This document shows positions 35,648-46,219 of a stretch of 64,000 nucleotides of DNA, in pieces. Source of the stretch: Boesenbergia rotunda (lineage: Eukaryota > Streptophyta > Magnoliopsida > Zingiberales > Zingiberaceae); assembly GCA_024364735.1 (NCBI GenBank), contig JAGFNQ010002581.1, forward strand, positions 1 through 64,000, in the 5' to 3' direction. Below the pieces are notes generated by a model. The model saw only the letters and a list, made by a program, of their open reading frames with translations. It did not search any database and was not told the DNA's origin. Position numbers and translations under genes: made by a program. Numbering within the stretch: position 1 is the stretch's first letter; the number at the start of each line of letters is the position of its first letter.

Positions 35648-36678
35648 CTAATGCCAATCGCTACGGTATCCAATACCACAGGCTCTAACATGACCCTCAA
35701 ACTTGTTCTGAGGCAAGGCCTTAGTTAAAGGATCCGCTAAATTCCTTTCAGTGGAAATTTTCTCAATTTGTATATCATTCCTACTTATAATCTCTCTGAT
35801 CAGATGATAGCGGCGAAGCACGTGTTTGGATCGCTGATGAGACCATGGTTCCTTTGCTTGTGCAATAGCTCCATTGTTGTCGCAGTAAACCGGCACTGCT
35901 TCATCAATGTTTGGAACCACACCAAGTTCAGAGACAAACTTCTTGATCCAGACTGCTTCCTTTGCTGCTTCCGAAGCTGCGATATATTCCGCTTACGTGG
36001 TAGAATCTGCTATGGTGTCTTGTTTGGAACTCTTCCAACTTATTGCGCCTCCATTCAAAGTAAATAGTATCCAGACTGAGATTTGGAGTCATCCTTATCT
36101 GTCTGGAAACTGGCATCTGTATACCCACGTATTACCATATCTCCTTCTCCATATATTAGGAACACATCCTTAGTTCTTCTTAAGTACTTAAGGATTGTCT
36201 TGACAGCCGCCCAATGATCCATTCCTGGATCCGACTGGTATCTGCTGGTGACGCTCAAAGCATACGATACATCGGGCCTTGTACATAACATAGCATACAT
36301 GATAGATCCTATCGCGGATGCATAAGGAATCTTATTCATGCAAATCCTCTCGTCTTCTGTGTGCGGACACATAGACTTTGAAAGGTTGATCCCATGCTTG
36401 ATGGGAAGGTAACCATTCTTGGATTCCGATATGCTAAACCTTTTTAGCACTCGGTCTATATATGTAGACTGCGAAAGACCAAGCAACCGTTTTGATCTAT
36501 CTCTATAGATTCTAATCCCAAGGATATAGGTTGCTTCTCCCAGGTCTTTCATGGAGAAAGTTTTGGACAACCAATTTTTAACTGTCTGTAAGACTGATAT
36601 ATCGTTTCCTATGAGTAATATGTCATCGACATATAATACTAGGAATACGACTGCACTCCCACTAACCTTCTTGTACAC
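35648..36678 (-). pseudogene. Angela-like RT end and RNase H
   Basis: 36678-36055 gives the RT catalytic YVDDILLIGN and then DLGEATYILGIRIY, SIMYAMLCTRPDVSYALS and the RNase H start GYTDASFQTDKDDSKSQSGY. One base is missing near 36058. The frame then resumes with a GAA-like codon changed to TAA near 35997. The RNase H end is SNAVPVYCDNNGAIAQAKEP-like at 35920-35648 (CDNNGA, HIREIISRNDI-type residues, ADPLTKALP). The stop at 35648 lies just before the polypurine tract. The combined lesions remove RNase H function. Confidence 0.85.
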
Positions 36679-36696
36679 ATAAGGTTCGTCAGGATT

Positions 36697-37688
36697 TTAT
36701 GAGAAATCAAACTCTTTGATTGTCTCATCAAAACGGATGTTCCAGCTCCTTGATGCTTGCTTCAGTCCATATATGGATCGTCGAAGCTTGCATACTTTGG
36801 TTTTATCAACCGATGTGAAACCTTCAGGTTGTATCATGTATACATCCTCAAGCAGGTTTCCATTAAGGAAAGTTATTTTCACATCCATTTGCCATATCTC
36901 ATAATCATAATGAGCTGCTATGGCTAGGAGCATCCGAATGGATTTAAGTATAGCTACTGGCGAATAGGTTTCGTCATAATCAATTCCTTGTTTCTGACGA
37001 TATCCTTTTGCCACTAATCTAGCCTTAAAGGTAACGACATTACCTTCCATGTCGATTTTCTTCTTGAAAACCCACTTGCACCCTATGGGCTTAATCCCTT
37101 CAGGTGGGTTAACCAAGTCCCATACTTGATTTTCGTACATGGAATCCATTTCCGACTTCATGGCTTCAAGCCATTTGTCCCTTTCTGAATTTTTCAGAAC
37201 ATCTTCATAACTGATAGGTTCGTCATCGCTTATGAGTAACACGTCGTTCGATTCATTTATGAGAAATCTGTATCTCTCTGGAATATTGCGTGTCCTATCA
37301 GACCTACGAAGAGATGGTGTTGTTTTTGGTTCAACTGATAGCTCATCATTATGAGTTATTGGTTGTGGGTCTAGACTAGGTGTCTCTATTATGTCTATTG
37401 GAGTTTCATGAACTTCATCAAGTTCAAAGCCACTCCCATTATTTTCTTGTAAAAGAAATTCTTTTTCCAAAAATACAACATGCCTTGAAACAAACACCTT
37501 TTGTTCCAAGGGATGATGGAATTGGTAACCCTTCGTTTCCTTAGGGTATCCAATAAATAGACATTTATCAGACTTACCATCCAATTTGTCTGATACAGTC
37601 CGCTTCACATAAGCAGGACAACCCTATATCTTAAGGTGAGTTAAGTGGGGTTTCTTACTATTCCATGTCTCATATGGAGTAGTAGAGA
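36697..37688 (-). pseudogene. Angela-like RT, N-terminal part
   Basis: 37608-36697 reads from the post-integrase linker (KCLFIGYPKETKGYQFH) through RRSDRTRNIPERY into RT. RT motifs are WVFKKK, ARLVAKGYRQKQGIDYDETY, QMDVKITFLNG and the conserved YGLKQASRSWN. A TAG near 37626 replaces Trp in the usual KIWGCPAYV-type context. The TAA ending this frame near 36697 lies within the normal RT, and the frame continues at 36678. RT would make cDNA. At least two nonsense codons interrupt it here. Confidence 0.88.
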
Positions 37689-38653
37689 CTACCTTGGTCG
37701 GACTCTGTTTAGCAAGTAAACAGCTGTATTAAGTGCATAGCCCCAAAAGGATTTTGGAAGAGTTGCATGATTCATCATCGACCTAACCATGTCCATCAAG
37801 GTTCGGTTGTGCCTCTCAGATACACCATTATGCTGTGGTGTATACGGCGGAGTCCATTGGGACAATATCCCATTGTCCCTTAGATAATCTTGAAACTTTT
37901 GACTTAAGTATTCACCACCCCGATCGGATCGAAGTATCTTAATACTTTTGCAAAGCTGTTTCTCTACTTCATTTCTGAACTCTTTGAATTTCTCAAAAGC
38001 TTCAGATTTGTGTCTCGTCAAGAACACATACCCGTATCGTGAGTGATTATCGATAAAGGTAATGAAGTAGCTATAGCCTCCTTGTGCAAGAGTTGACATT
38101 GGTCCACATACATCAGTATGTATTAGACCAAGCAATTCTCCCACTGGATTACCTTTTCCGGAAAAGGGTAATTTGGTCATCTTGCCTCTTAAGCATGATT
38201 CGCATGTATCAAATGAATCGGGTTCAAATGATTCCAAAATTCCACATCGGTGTAATTTGGTCATGCGTTTCTTACTTACATGGCCAAGACAATAATGCCA
38301 TGTGTAGGAGTCTATTTGATTATCTATTCGAGCACGTTTGTTGCTAACTTCGATATTGAAAACGTCACCGGATAAATCTAACGTGTAGATACCATTGCAC
38401 AAAGTTCCATTCCCATAAAGAACGCCATTTAAAGTTATGTAACAACAATTGTTACTAAAAGTTAAATGATAACCCTTTTCATTCAAACATGAAATAGATA
38501 CAATGTTCTTTATTAACGAAGGAACGAAATAACAATTATCCAATTCTAAGACACGTCCAGTCGGGAGCTTTAGCAAATATGTTCCGATGGCAATAGCAGC
38601 AATCTTTGCTCCATTTTCAACTCGCAAATCCGCTTCTCCCTTGACGAGTCTTC
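37689..38653 (-). pseudogene. Angela-like protease end and integrase
   Basis: The frame starts at the CACTA insertion point (38653). It includes the end of protease (LPTGRVLELDNCYFVPSLIK), a gag-pre-integrase zinc region (WHYCLGHVSKKRM...CESCLRGKMTKLPF) and an integrase core. Catalytic residues are in HTDVCGP, RSDRGGEY and HNGVSERHNRTL. It ends at NRVRPR because one base is missing near 37700. The RT side continues in another frame. The 5' part of this same gene is at 43595-44507, on the far side of the CACTA element. Confidence 0.9.
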
Positions 38654-38656
38654 TTC

Positions 38657-38669
38657 CACTACAAGAAAA
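38657..38669 (+). repeat. Left terminal inverted repeat of the CACTA element
   Basis: CACTACAAGAAAA, preceded by target duplication TTC. This is the canonical plant CACTA end. Confidence 0.95.
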
Positions 38670-38675
38670 TTACCT

Positions 38676-38905
38676 TTCCGCAGCGCGTTATTAACAGCGC
38701 ACATTAAAAGCATGCTGCTAATAGTATTATTAACGGCATGCATATTGATGTGCGCTGTTAATACCATAAATAATTTTAAAAGAAGAAACATCAACAGCGT
38801 ACATTAAAAGTAAGCTATTAATATTATTATTAACAACATATTAACATACGCTGTGAATAAATAACAATAACGACAGCATGCAAAAATTGGTACACTGTTA
38901 ATGTA
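38676..38905. repeat. Left subterminal repeats of the CACTA element
   Basis: Several inverted and direct copies of a CAGCGCACATTAA / TTAATGTGCGCTG-type word are separated by ATTATTAAC spacers. They are probable transposase binding sites by analogy with En/Spm. Confidence 0.75.
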
Positions 38906-39204
38906 TCTATTTATTATATGTGATACGTTACAAATAAAATTATAAATAATACTATAAATAATCACTATTTTATTATTTTCCTTATTTTTTATTTTTTATT
39001 TTTCATTTTCTTTATTTTCTATTTTTCTTATTTTTTTTTATTTTTTTCCCTTATTCTGTTTTAAGATATGCTTATTTCATTATTTTCCTTTTTCTTTTCT
39101 ATTTTCCTTATTTCTTTTTCCTTATTTTACTTCTTCTTTTAAAATTATTCTGCTTTTTCCCAAAACCCTTGCCGCTTCTTCTTTCGCCAACACCCTCGCG
39201 CGGC

Positions 39205-39345
39205 TCAACTCATCGCCGCTTCTCATCGCTCGAGTTTCCGCCCCTCATCGCCGCTTCTCATTGCTCGCGTTTCCGCCCTCTCATCGCCGCTTCTCATCGC
39301 TCGCGTTTCCGCCCCCTCATCGCCGCTTCTCATCGCTCGTTCCCA
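39205..39345. repeat. ~40-bp tandem repeat in the CACTA element, four copies
   Basis: The unit is CTCATCGCCGCTTCTCATCG followed by CTCGCGTTTCCGCCC. It is GC-rich in an otherwise AT-rich surround and may come from a gene 5' region. Confidence 0.85.
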
Positions 39346-39648
39346 CGGCTTGATTCCAGGTGCTTCTCCTCACAGGCGCTAGGGCTTGATTCCAGGTGCT
39401 TATTTTTTCCCTTTCCTTTGCTTCTTCTTCTTAAGTTTGCCCCTTTCATGATACGCAATCCTTAAGTCTCAATAACTGCTTGTTTGCTCCCTTGATGTTC
39501 AACCCAAAAAAATCAAAACAAAGAACGTTAAAATCAATCAATAAAAGTTTTTTTTTTGTCTCCAATAAAGTATACAAGTGAAGTGACATGCAGAAATTTG
39601 GAACTCATAATTCCACTTGAACAACCACAAAATAACAATTAATCCTAC

Positions 39649-39988
39649 CTGGTGATGTGTTCTTAGCAGTATCTTGCAGTTGGCATGAATTTCCTGAACA
39701 TGTGCTAGAGCCTTGAAGAAACTCTCACCAAGTTCTTCTTCCCTCAGAGCATTTATCTATGTCATGGATCGCGAAAATTTGCATAACCAGCATATAATTT
39801 TATAAAGTGAATACCATGTTATTATAGCTTATTTAGTTACCTCATCACTAGAAAGCTGGTAATCATGTAGGAAGTATGACACAATTTCTTGCCTTTGAGT
39901 GGTAACCTCAAGTTCTTGTTTTAGCCTCTTTGTGGTACTTACGTTAACCCCTGTGCTAGCACTGCAACTGCTCAATGCCTTTCCAATC
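39649..39988 (-). pseudogene. Captured COG6-like gene fragment (two exons)
   Basis: Exon 39988-39841 reads GKALSSCSASTGVNVSTTKR and on through LKQELEVTTQRQEIVSYFL to YQLSSDE. Exon 39756-39649 reads INALREEELGESFFKALAHV and then QEIHANCKILLRTHHQ. Both have GT donors (GTAACT, GTAGGA) and AG acceptors. The wording matches what I recall of plant COG6, a subunit of the conserved oligomeric Golgi complex that tethers vesicles in Golgi retrograde traffic. Only a small N-terminal part is present, so no function is expected. The family assignment is from memory of the conserved segment and needs a search. Confidence 0.72.
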
Positions 39989-41372
39989 CTTTGTGATTAA
40001 AGATCCAGTAAAATAGTTGTATTGGAATAAAATATAGAAAATCAAAAAGCAGCCTAGTAATGCTAAAGAAGCATCAACTTAGATAAATAAATGAGCTCCA
40101 CTAGAGTTAATAAAGGCAGATCGAGCAGCAAGAATACCTCAGTAAAATAAGCTTTCCCAGTTTTGTGACCTGATAACCACAAGATATGAAGAGTTTTAGC
40201 TCATGCAATTCAATCTTGAAAAGTTGGGGATTATAAATGAATCAAAAATTACCGTCGTGCTTATTTAATTTTTATCAGGGAAAGACATTCTAATTTCCAA
40301 GATTTATGAACAGAGCAAAGATGAATCTCTGATTGGTATTATATTGAGCTTTGAACGATATTTTTTCTACTCAGAGAGAAGGCTACACTTTGAGCTTTGA
40401 ATTTCAAATTTATTCTCCATCATGTGCTTGCTGCTGAATTAATACCAATGGTGTTTGCTATATTTATATACTTGATCCAATTTTAATGTTATATATGCTG
40501 TAATATGGAGCAATTTGAAGTGTCTCTCTAGAGGTGGGTGTCATATTTGCTATTATAAACTGTTCTATTCTGGTGTCATATTTGCTGTCATATTGAGCTC
40601 ACATTATTAATGTTCATGAATCTCAACAATCATCCATATTTTTAAGCCTATTCTAGTTCCTTCTTTAGTAGCTACCAAATAATGTATATTTGTCCACCTT
40701 CCTTTCTATTTTGAAAGGCAAATTGTTGGATACAATCTCCCTGGTATAATATGTTGTTTAATTCTATATTAAGTTGAGTTGAATTAATAAAGTAGTTTAA
40801 TTTTGATTAGTCACTTTCTGGCACATGCTGTTTCATCTTTCTGGCACATGCTGTAAGCTTAGAACATCATCTTCAAAGTATTGAAGTCCACCATCTTCTT
40901 TAGTACTACTGTCATCCTCTTTGATCCTGACCCTCAAATTTTAGAAGCTATAGAATTTAGTAGTGCATTTAGTTCATGAGCTATTTTTCTTAAAAAAAAA
41001 CAACTTAGAGGCTAAATTTGGTAAGTGCAACACAGAATAGAGTATGATTATTTTATGACCCATCTTGCTGAAAGAAATAAATTACAAGCTAAATTTTGTA
41101 AGTGCAGCAAAAATAAGACTTGCTTTACATGTTTTCTGACAGGTTTATTAAAACTTCTCCAGCAATAGAGGTGAATGTTTCATCTAATATTTTAACTTTG
41201 GAATTTCAATGGTATAGTAGTATCTCCAAATATGATAGATGAAGTAGAGTGACACAGAAAAGGAGAATTGCATAGAAAAAGCTTTTAGGCAGTTCATGTT
41301 CTTACAAAAATTCACAAATAAAACAGTTTTCTTAGTTAGGAAGAAGAATAAAGCAGTTGATCATTCACTTAC

Positions 41373-41557
41373 TGTCTGGCACACCAAGTTGTGTTACTGC
41401 ATCTATAAAACAGTTGTGGAGTTCATTTGTCCAACGTAGACGCTGCCTTGATGCCAAATTAGGATTGTTAGAGTTGTTTCCTCCATCATTTGACACCATA
41501 ACCTTGTCACTTATCTCTAGTTGATCGTTGTAAGCAATTGCACCTAAACCCAACTAA
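41373..41557 (-). pseudogene. Captured MYB-CC (PHR1-like) gene fragment
   Basis: The exon reads GLGAIAYNDQLEISDKVMVS and then ASRQRLRWTNELHNCFIDAV and TQLGVPD. It ends at a GTAAGT donor (41367-41372), with an AG acceptor before it at about 41558. RLRWTxELHxxFxxAVxQLGxPD is the start of the GARP/MYB domain of plant MYB-CC transcription factors, the phosphate-starvation PHR1/PHL family. The donor sits where these genes usually have an intron. The rest of the domain and the coiled coil are absent. Confidence 0.85.
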
Positions 41558-42016
41558 AAGGTTTTTTTTTGTTGCTTCACAAATGGAATAATAAAATTGA
41601 AAAAGGACTTATAGAAATAGGAAGGAAAAAGCGATCTCAATTTTAAGAAAACTTCCAAATTGCTTAATAAAGTAAGATTTCATAGGATGTTCTCAGGGAA
41701 AAGATGGCTTAAGCATTTTCATCAGGTATGTGGGTGATGGTGGTGGCACTAGCAAAGCTACTTTCAGAAGGTTAGCTCTGGATTAGTAATCTTGCCGCCA
41801 AGCAACTGTGAAAAAACCTTATGATAGCTTTGATATTTGGGTTCATGGATTCCTATTCACCATCAAAGTCAACTTAGATGAATTTTATATTTTCAATCGC
41901 ATTTAACTTTCTAATATTTGGGTTTCATCAAAATAATTTGTTGAATGATACTAGAAAGCACAAACAAAGTGTTCTTGACACTGGCTTTTAACTTTGGAAT
42001 TTCAATGGTATACTAG

Positions 42017-42018
<2 letters not shown>

Positions 42019-42049
<31 letters not shown>
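42019..42049. repeat. (TA)n microsatellite
   Basis: About 15 TA units in the CACTA interior. Confidence 0.95.
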
Positions 42050-42052
<3 letters not shown>

Positions 42053-42390
42053 GAAGAATCTCATGATCCATTATCATTTTACAGTTTCATGATGAATTGT
42101 TGGTAGAAAGCTTGACATTCATTAGAACATATAACTCTACTAGCTTGTTAGAATCCATTATCATTTTGTTTACATGTTTCTCCACGGATACTCTTTTGAC
42201 TATGTGAGTTTTAAAAAGTATCTTTGACACAGTTTATAGCTCAATGCATGTTTATAAGGTATGAACTACTTCTGCTAATCTTGTCATAGATTTATGATAT
42301 AACTTACAAATTTTTTTGATTATACAGTTACAACTAAAGACCTTGAGTCGTGGAGGTTTGTCCTACTCATCCTTGTGTTGATCTCTGTGC

Positions 42391-42461
42391 AGGTTTGTCC
42401 TACTCATCCTTGTGTTGATCAGTTTTATGGCTTATATTCAGCATATGGTGTTCAAACAATG
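42391..42461 (+). pseudogene. Unassigned captured exon (possibly NF-YA-like)
   Basis: Bounded by a CAG acceptor and a GT donor, it reads VCPTHPCVDQFYGLYSAYGV and QTM. YYG-x-x-x-AYG-x-Q is seen upstream of the core domain in plant NF-YA proteins, so that is a possible source. The match is too short to be sure. The first 28 bp, GTTTGTCCTACTCATCCTTG and onward, are duplicated just upstream at 42354-42381. Confidence 0.35.
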
Positions 42462-42622
42462 GTTTGTTTTCCATTTTCTTTCTTGTTCTAAAGACAACAG
42501 GATTTCATTTTGCTTAGTTCCCATAACGAATAACATAAGAGTGAACAAATACATAACTTCTTAGTATTTTTGTTTTTTTTAGAATTATTTAGTTGAAAGA
42601 TTGGTTTATTTTGGATGGACAG

Positions 42623-43102
42623 GTTCGTCTCAGTTGGAAGAATTACTAAGAAAGCAGATAGTTAAGGGGTAGCCTGGCACTGGCAAACTATGGAAGAAGA
42701 TAATGGTCATTGTGGAAGGAATATACAGTATGGAAGGAGAGTTCTCTAAGTTGCTTGAGATAGTAGTTATCTGCAAGAAGTACAAGGTTTGTCAAAGTCC
42801 CATGTTGAGATTCTACTCTAGTACATATTCACCATTTTCTATCCCCTTAATCACATTTATTTAGCAAATAAATTTGATGCTTTTCCTACATGTATGGAGT
42901 TTCTCTTCGTGCAGTAATAGCTATTGTCTGTCTGGGTCAGGCATACATATATTTGGACGAGGCACACAGCATAGGCGCTGTTGGAAAATCTGGCAGAGGT
43001 GTATGTAAGCTGCTAGGGGAAGATCCAGCTGATGTTGATATCATGATGGGAACTTTTACCAAGTCATTTGGGTCCTGCGGAGGCTATATTGCAGCTTCAG
43101 AG
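42623..43102 (+). pseudogene. Captured LCB2 (serine palmitoyltransferase subunit 2) fragment
   Basis: Exon 42623-42786 reads SSQLEELLRKQIVKG, a TAG, then LWKKIMVIVEGIYSMEGEFS. Exon 42941-43102 reads AYIYLDEAHSIGAVGKSGRG and on to DVDIMMGTFTKSFGSCGGYI, then AASE. The intron keeps GT and AG ends. DEAHS-x-G and GTFTKSFGS-x-GGY are the pyridoxal-phosphate region of LCB2, including the Lys of TKS that binds the cofactor. LCB2 with LCB1 makes the first sphingoid-base precursor in the ER. Here an in-frame stop and lack of both ends make it a fragment. Confidence 0.92.
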
Positions 43103-43359
43103 GTTTAATTAAGCTTTCGATTTTGTAGGGTATTATGTTTAATTAAGTTATCACCAAATCGAGAAAAATCTGATTATCATTGTAAAATAGAATTCAATAC
43201 TAACTGAGCATGTACTACATGATGTATCAAAACTTGCTCTGTACATGTGAGAATTTGTGTATGCAAATTAAACATTAGGAATTGTCTTTCTTTGCTTTAT
43301 TATACAATATGTTCGATATAACTGAGCATGTGATTTTTTTTATTTTCTATGGTAACTAT

Positions 43360-43565
43360 CCGCAGTGTGCATCCGCGCGCTGCAGAAAACCTCTTCCGCA
43401 GCGCGCATTCGTGCGCTGCGGAAAAGGCCTTCCGCAGCGCACATCCGCGCGCTGTGGAAAAGGCCTTTCGCAGCGCGCGGATGTGCGCTGCGGATAACTT
43501 ATGACTTTTAACAGCTTTGAACTTCGCAGCATACAATGTGCGCTGTGGATAGCATAAATGTGCGC
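43360..43565. repeat. Right subterminal repeats of the CACTA element, GC-rich hairpins
   Basis: About eight copies of CCGCAGCGC / GCGCTGCGGAAAAG occur in both orientations and pair as hairpins such as CGCAGCGCGCATTCGTGCGCTGCG. They differ from the AT-spaced repeats of the left end except for the core GCAGCGC. Confidence 0.85.
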
Positions 43566-43578
43566 TGCGAAAAGTCAA

Positions 43579-43591
43579 ATTTGTTGTAGTG
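43579..43591 (-). repeat. Right terminal inverted repeat of the CACTA element
   Basis: Reads CACTACAACAAAT on the minus strand, followed outside by the target duplication TTC. Confidence 0.93.
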
Positions 43592-43594
43592 TTC

Positions 43595-44507
43595 TATTCC
43601 TTAGCCCCTGTATGCCATTACATATATGTGAGCTACACCCAGTATCAAGTACCCCGGTATTTGAGGAAATAGAGTGACATTCAATAACGATGATACCTGA
43701 AGAGGACGGGGCATCGGATGCCTTCTTCTTTAAGGACTCAAGATAAACCATGCAATTTCTTCGCCAGTAACCCTCCTTGCCACAGTGATGGCAACTGCCT
43801 TTTGGTTTCTTTTCAGTCTTTTTGGCCTTTTTCTTCTTTCCCTTATTCTGTTCTTTGGCCTTCCTCTTAGAACCTTTCTTCAAGGAATCAACTAACAGTG
43901 TTGTTTTCTGATCCTGCTTTACAGAAGGCTCTACAGTCTTCAGCAGGTTGAGAAACTCAGGAATGGTAGTCTCCAGCTTGTTCATCCGATAGTTCATCAC
44001 AAATTGTGAATAACTTTTGGGCAAACAATGCAGAATTAAGTCAATACTTAGTTCATGATCCATTGCAAAACTGAGTGTGTTCAGTCACTCAATGTACCCC
44101 AACATCTTTAACACAAACTGTGAGGCAGAAGTGCCTTCCTGCATCCTAGAGGTGAAGAGGAGTCTGGAGACTTCGAACCTTTCGGATCTCACCTGCTCTT
44201 CAAACAACTCATTAAGATTGAAGATGATGGTATAAGCATCCATATGCTCATGCTGCTTTAGCAGCTCAGGTACCATAGAGGCTAGCATGATGCAACTCGC
44301 AAGTTCAGAATCGGTCACATATTTCTGATAGGCCATTAACTGGTCTGGAGTTGCACCCTCTGGAGGATGGTTGGGAAGTTGATCTTCAAGGACATAAGCA
44401 AGCTTCTCTGCCTTGAGGTCTATCCTCAGGTTTCGAAGCCAGTCCATGAAGTTTGGCCCAGTTAGTTTATTGGTATCCAAAATGGAACGCAAATTTAGAG
44501 AAGACAT
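43595..44507 (-). pseudogene. Angela-like gag and protease start
   Basis: ATG 44507 opens a gag frame (MSSLNLRSILDTNKLTGPNF), typical of copia gag with LTGPNFMDWLRNLRI and later LFEEQVRSERFEVSRLLF. A TGA at 44085-44087 interrupts it after LGYIE, and the same frame continues to 43595. The zinc knuckle reads CHHCGKEGYWRRNC, with Tyr where the zinc-binding His is expected. A Lys-rich stretch precedes it. Protease starts with GVLDTGCSSHICN. At 43591 the CACTA element interrupts, and the gene continues at 38653. Gag packages element RNA. The stop and the lost His argue against function. Confidence 0.9.
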
Positions 44508-46204
44508 TATCGAGTGATTATCCTAGAAATACAAATTGAGCTTATGTGAGAAGAAGAATGTATCAACATACATTAATAAAATCCTATTTATTTTTTCAAA
44601 TTGAATAACCCTTTTTATCAATTCGGGAGATCGTAGGAACATCTCCAAATAGGTTGATATCCAACCATAGATAAGAACAACCATGGCTGTGGCCATCAAG
44701 TTATTCCTAGCTATGAAGGTAGGTAATTATACCGATTACATATCACATATATGTAACTATCATTTTATGCTATCAACTAATTGAATGTTTGCATAAATCA
44801 TTGGGTTGTTAACTCATTAACAAGTATGCAACATTATACATAGCACCCAACTGCACCTCTCTTTACATCGACCTTGGCTGTGGCACAACAAATCGATGCT
44901 CCAAGCTTAAGGCTGACCCATTAATCAATAAATAGTTTTAATATGGTTGGAGCTCATTCAACCGTTTAGTCAGGCTTGGATGTGTCCAACAACCAAAACT
45001 AAGGATTGACCTCTGACTCCAACTATATTAATCATAAACTAATTCCATGGTTTGAACATGTTGAGGTTCAAGTCGGGCATGGATGTGTCCATCAACCCAA
45101 ACGAGAAATAAAACTCCGGTTCTAACCATATTAATGGAAGATGTTGGCCTTAATATTTTGTAAGGGGTTTTGGGTCTCATCCTTTTCTTTCTAAGCACAT
45201 TCATGACATATAATTATGTCATGTACTAACGATTTCCTTAATAAAGTATGTATGCGACTTAATTTATCAAGTCTCATTAATTGAATTAGGAACCGGATTT
45301 CCTAATTCTAATTTTATACTTTATTCAAGGAATTGTTTTGGGAAATAATTTCCTAAATTGTCATAATCAATTTCGGAAATAATATGTTTAAGACTTTGAT
45401 TTTTCTAAATCAAATCTTATTAAATTAAGAGACAAATTTCCTTAATTCAACCACATATTATTTTCATGAAAATCTTATTTAAGAAAACTCTATAGGAAAT
45501 AATTTTCTTAATTAATTTTGGAGACAACAATATGTAAGAGCATCACCTCTTAAATCATATTTTATTCATGGATTTAATTAATTACAACAAATCGTTTTCT
45601 GTGGGTGGCTCCCCGAGGCTCAGATACCCAAAGAAATGTAATTTGTCGTAAATCCAATTTGGTCCGCTTCGGAAGCGTAACCAAATTAAACATGACAATT
45701 TCATTTATAATTGGGAAATTAAATTACAACAACTAACTTTAAATTGGACGGCTCCCCGAGGCTCAATCCAAAATAAAGAATTTTGTTGTCAATTTAAAAA
45801 CCAATTCAAATTTAATTGTCAATTAATTGTCCATAAATTTGTCTAGACTTTCTTGAAAGAAAGTGCCCAAAATTGCGAGATTTCATAATAGGTTTTCAGA
45901 ATAATTGTAAGTTTTTGGTACAAAGAAAACTTACATATTTCTAAAATTAGAAAATTTCTAAAATAGAAAATTTTCCAAAATTGGAAAGTTTCCAAAGATA
46001 GGAAGTTTTCACAATTATTATAAAATTTCAGAAACTAGAAAATTTCAAAAGTTTGCGAAATTTCATGAGGATTTCCAAACTTTGAAATTCCTAAATCTAA
46101 AATTTATTATAATTGGAAAGTTTCCATAATTGAAAAATTTTCCAAAATTGAGATCATGACAAAGTTTTCCACAAAACAATTATATGATTATGTCGAACAC
46201 TAAC
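44508..46204 (-). other. Leader of the Angela-like element
   Basis: The 1.7 kb between PBS and gag has no long frame. It contains repeated A-rich words such as GAAAATTTTCCAAAATTG near 45950-46150 and two CTCCCCGAGGCTCA repeats (45610 and 45750). A leader of this length is long but occurs in related copia elements. Confidence 0.7.
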
Positions 46205-46219
46205 CGGCTCTGATACCAC
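46205..46219 (-). other. Primer binding site of the Angela-like element
   Basis: On the minus strand GTGGTATCAGAGCCGG follows CCCAACA of the LTR. This is the initiator-Met tRNA type. Confidence 0.9.

Larger units (their letters stand above)
38657..43591. mobile_element. Non-autonomous CACTA (En/Spm) element carrying host gene pieces
   Basis: The left end reads CACTACAAGAAAA and the right end, reversed, CACTACAACAAAT (11 of 13 match). TTC flanks both sides (38654-38656 and 43592-43594), the 3-bp target duplication of CACTA elements. Both ends have short inverted subterminal repeats. The 4.9-kb body has no transposase frame. It carries gene pieces with intact-looking splice sites: COG6-like and MYB-CC-like on the minus strand, LCB2 and an unassigned exon on the plus strand. 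It sits in the protease region of the Angela-like copia element, whose frame resumes on both sides. Confidence 0.93.

Noticed and set aside
39169..39465. Open frame over the GC-rich tandem repeat in the CACTA element
   Set aside because: A product of the 40-bp repeat; no domain and no continuation.
42890..42940. ATG at 42890 as start of an LCB2 gene
   Set aside because: The sequence before 42941 is intron. The upstream exon with a stop shows this is an internal gene fragment.
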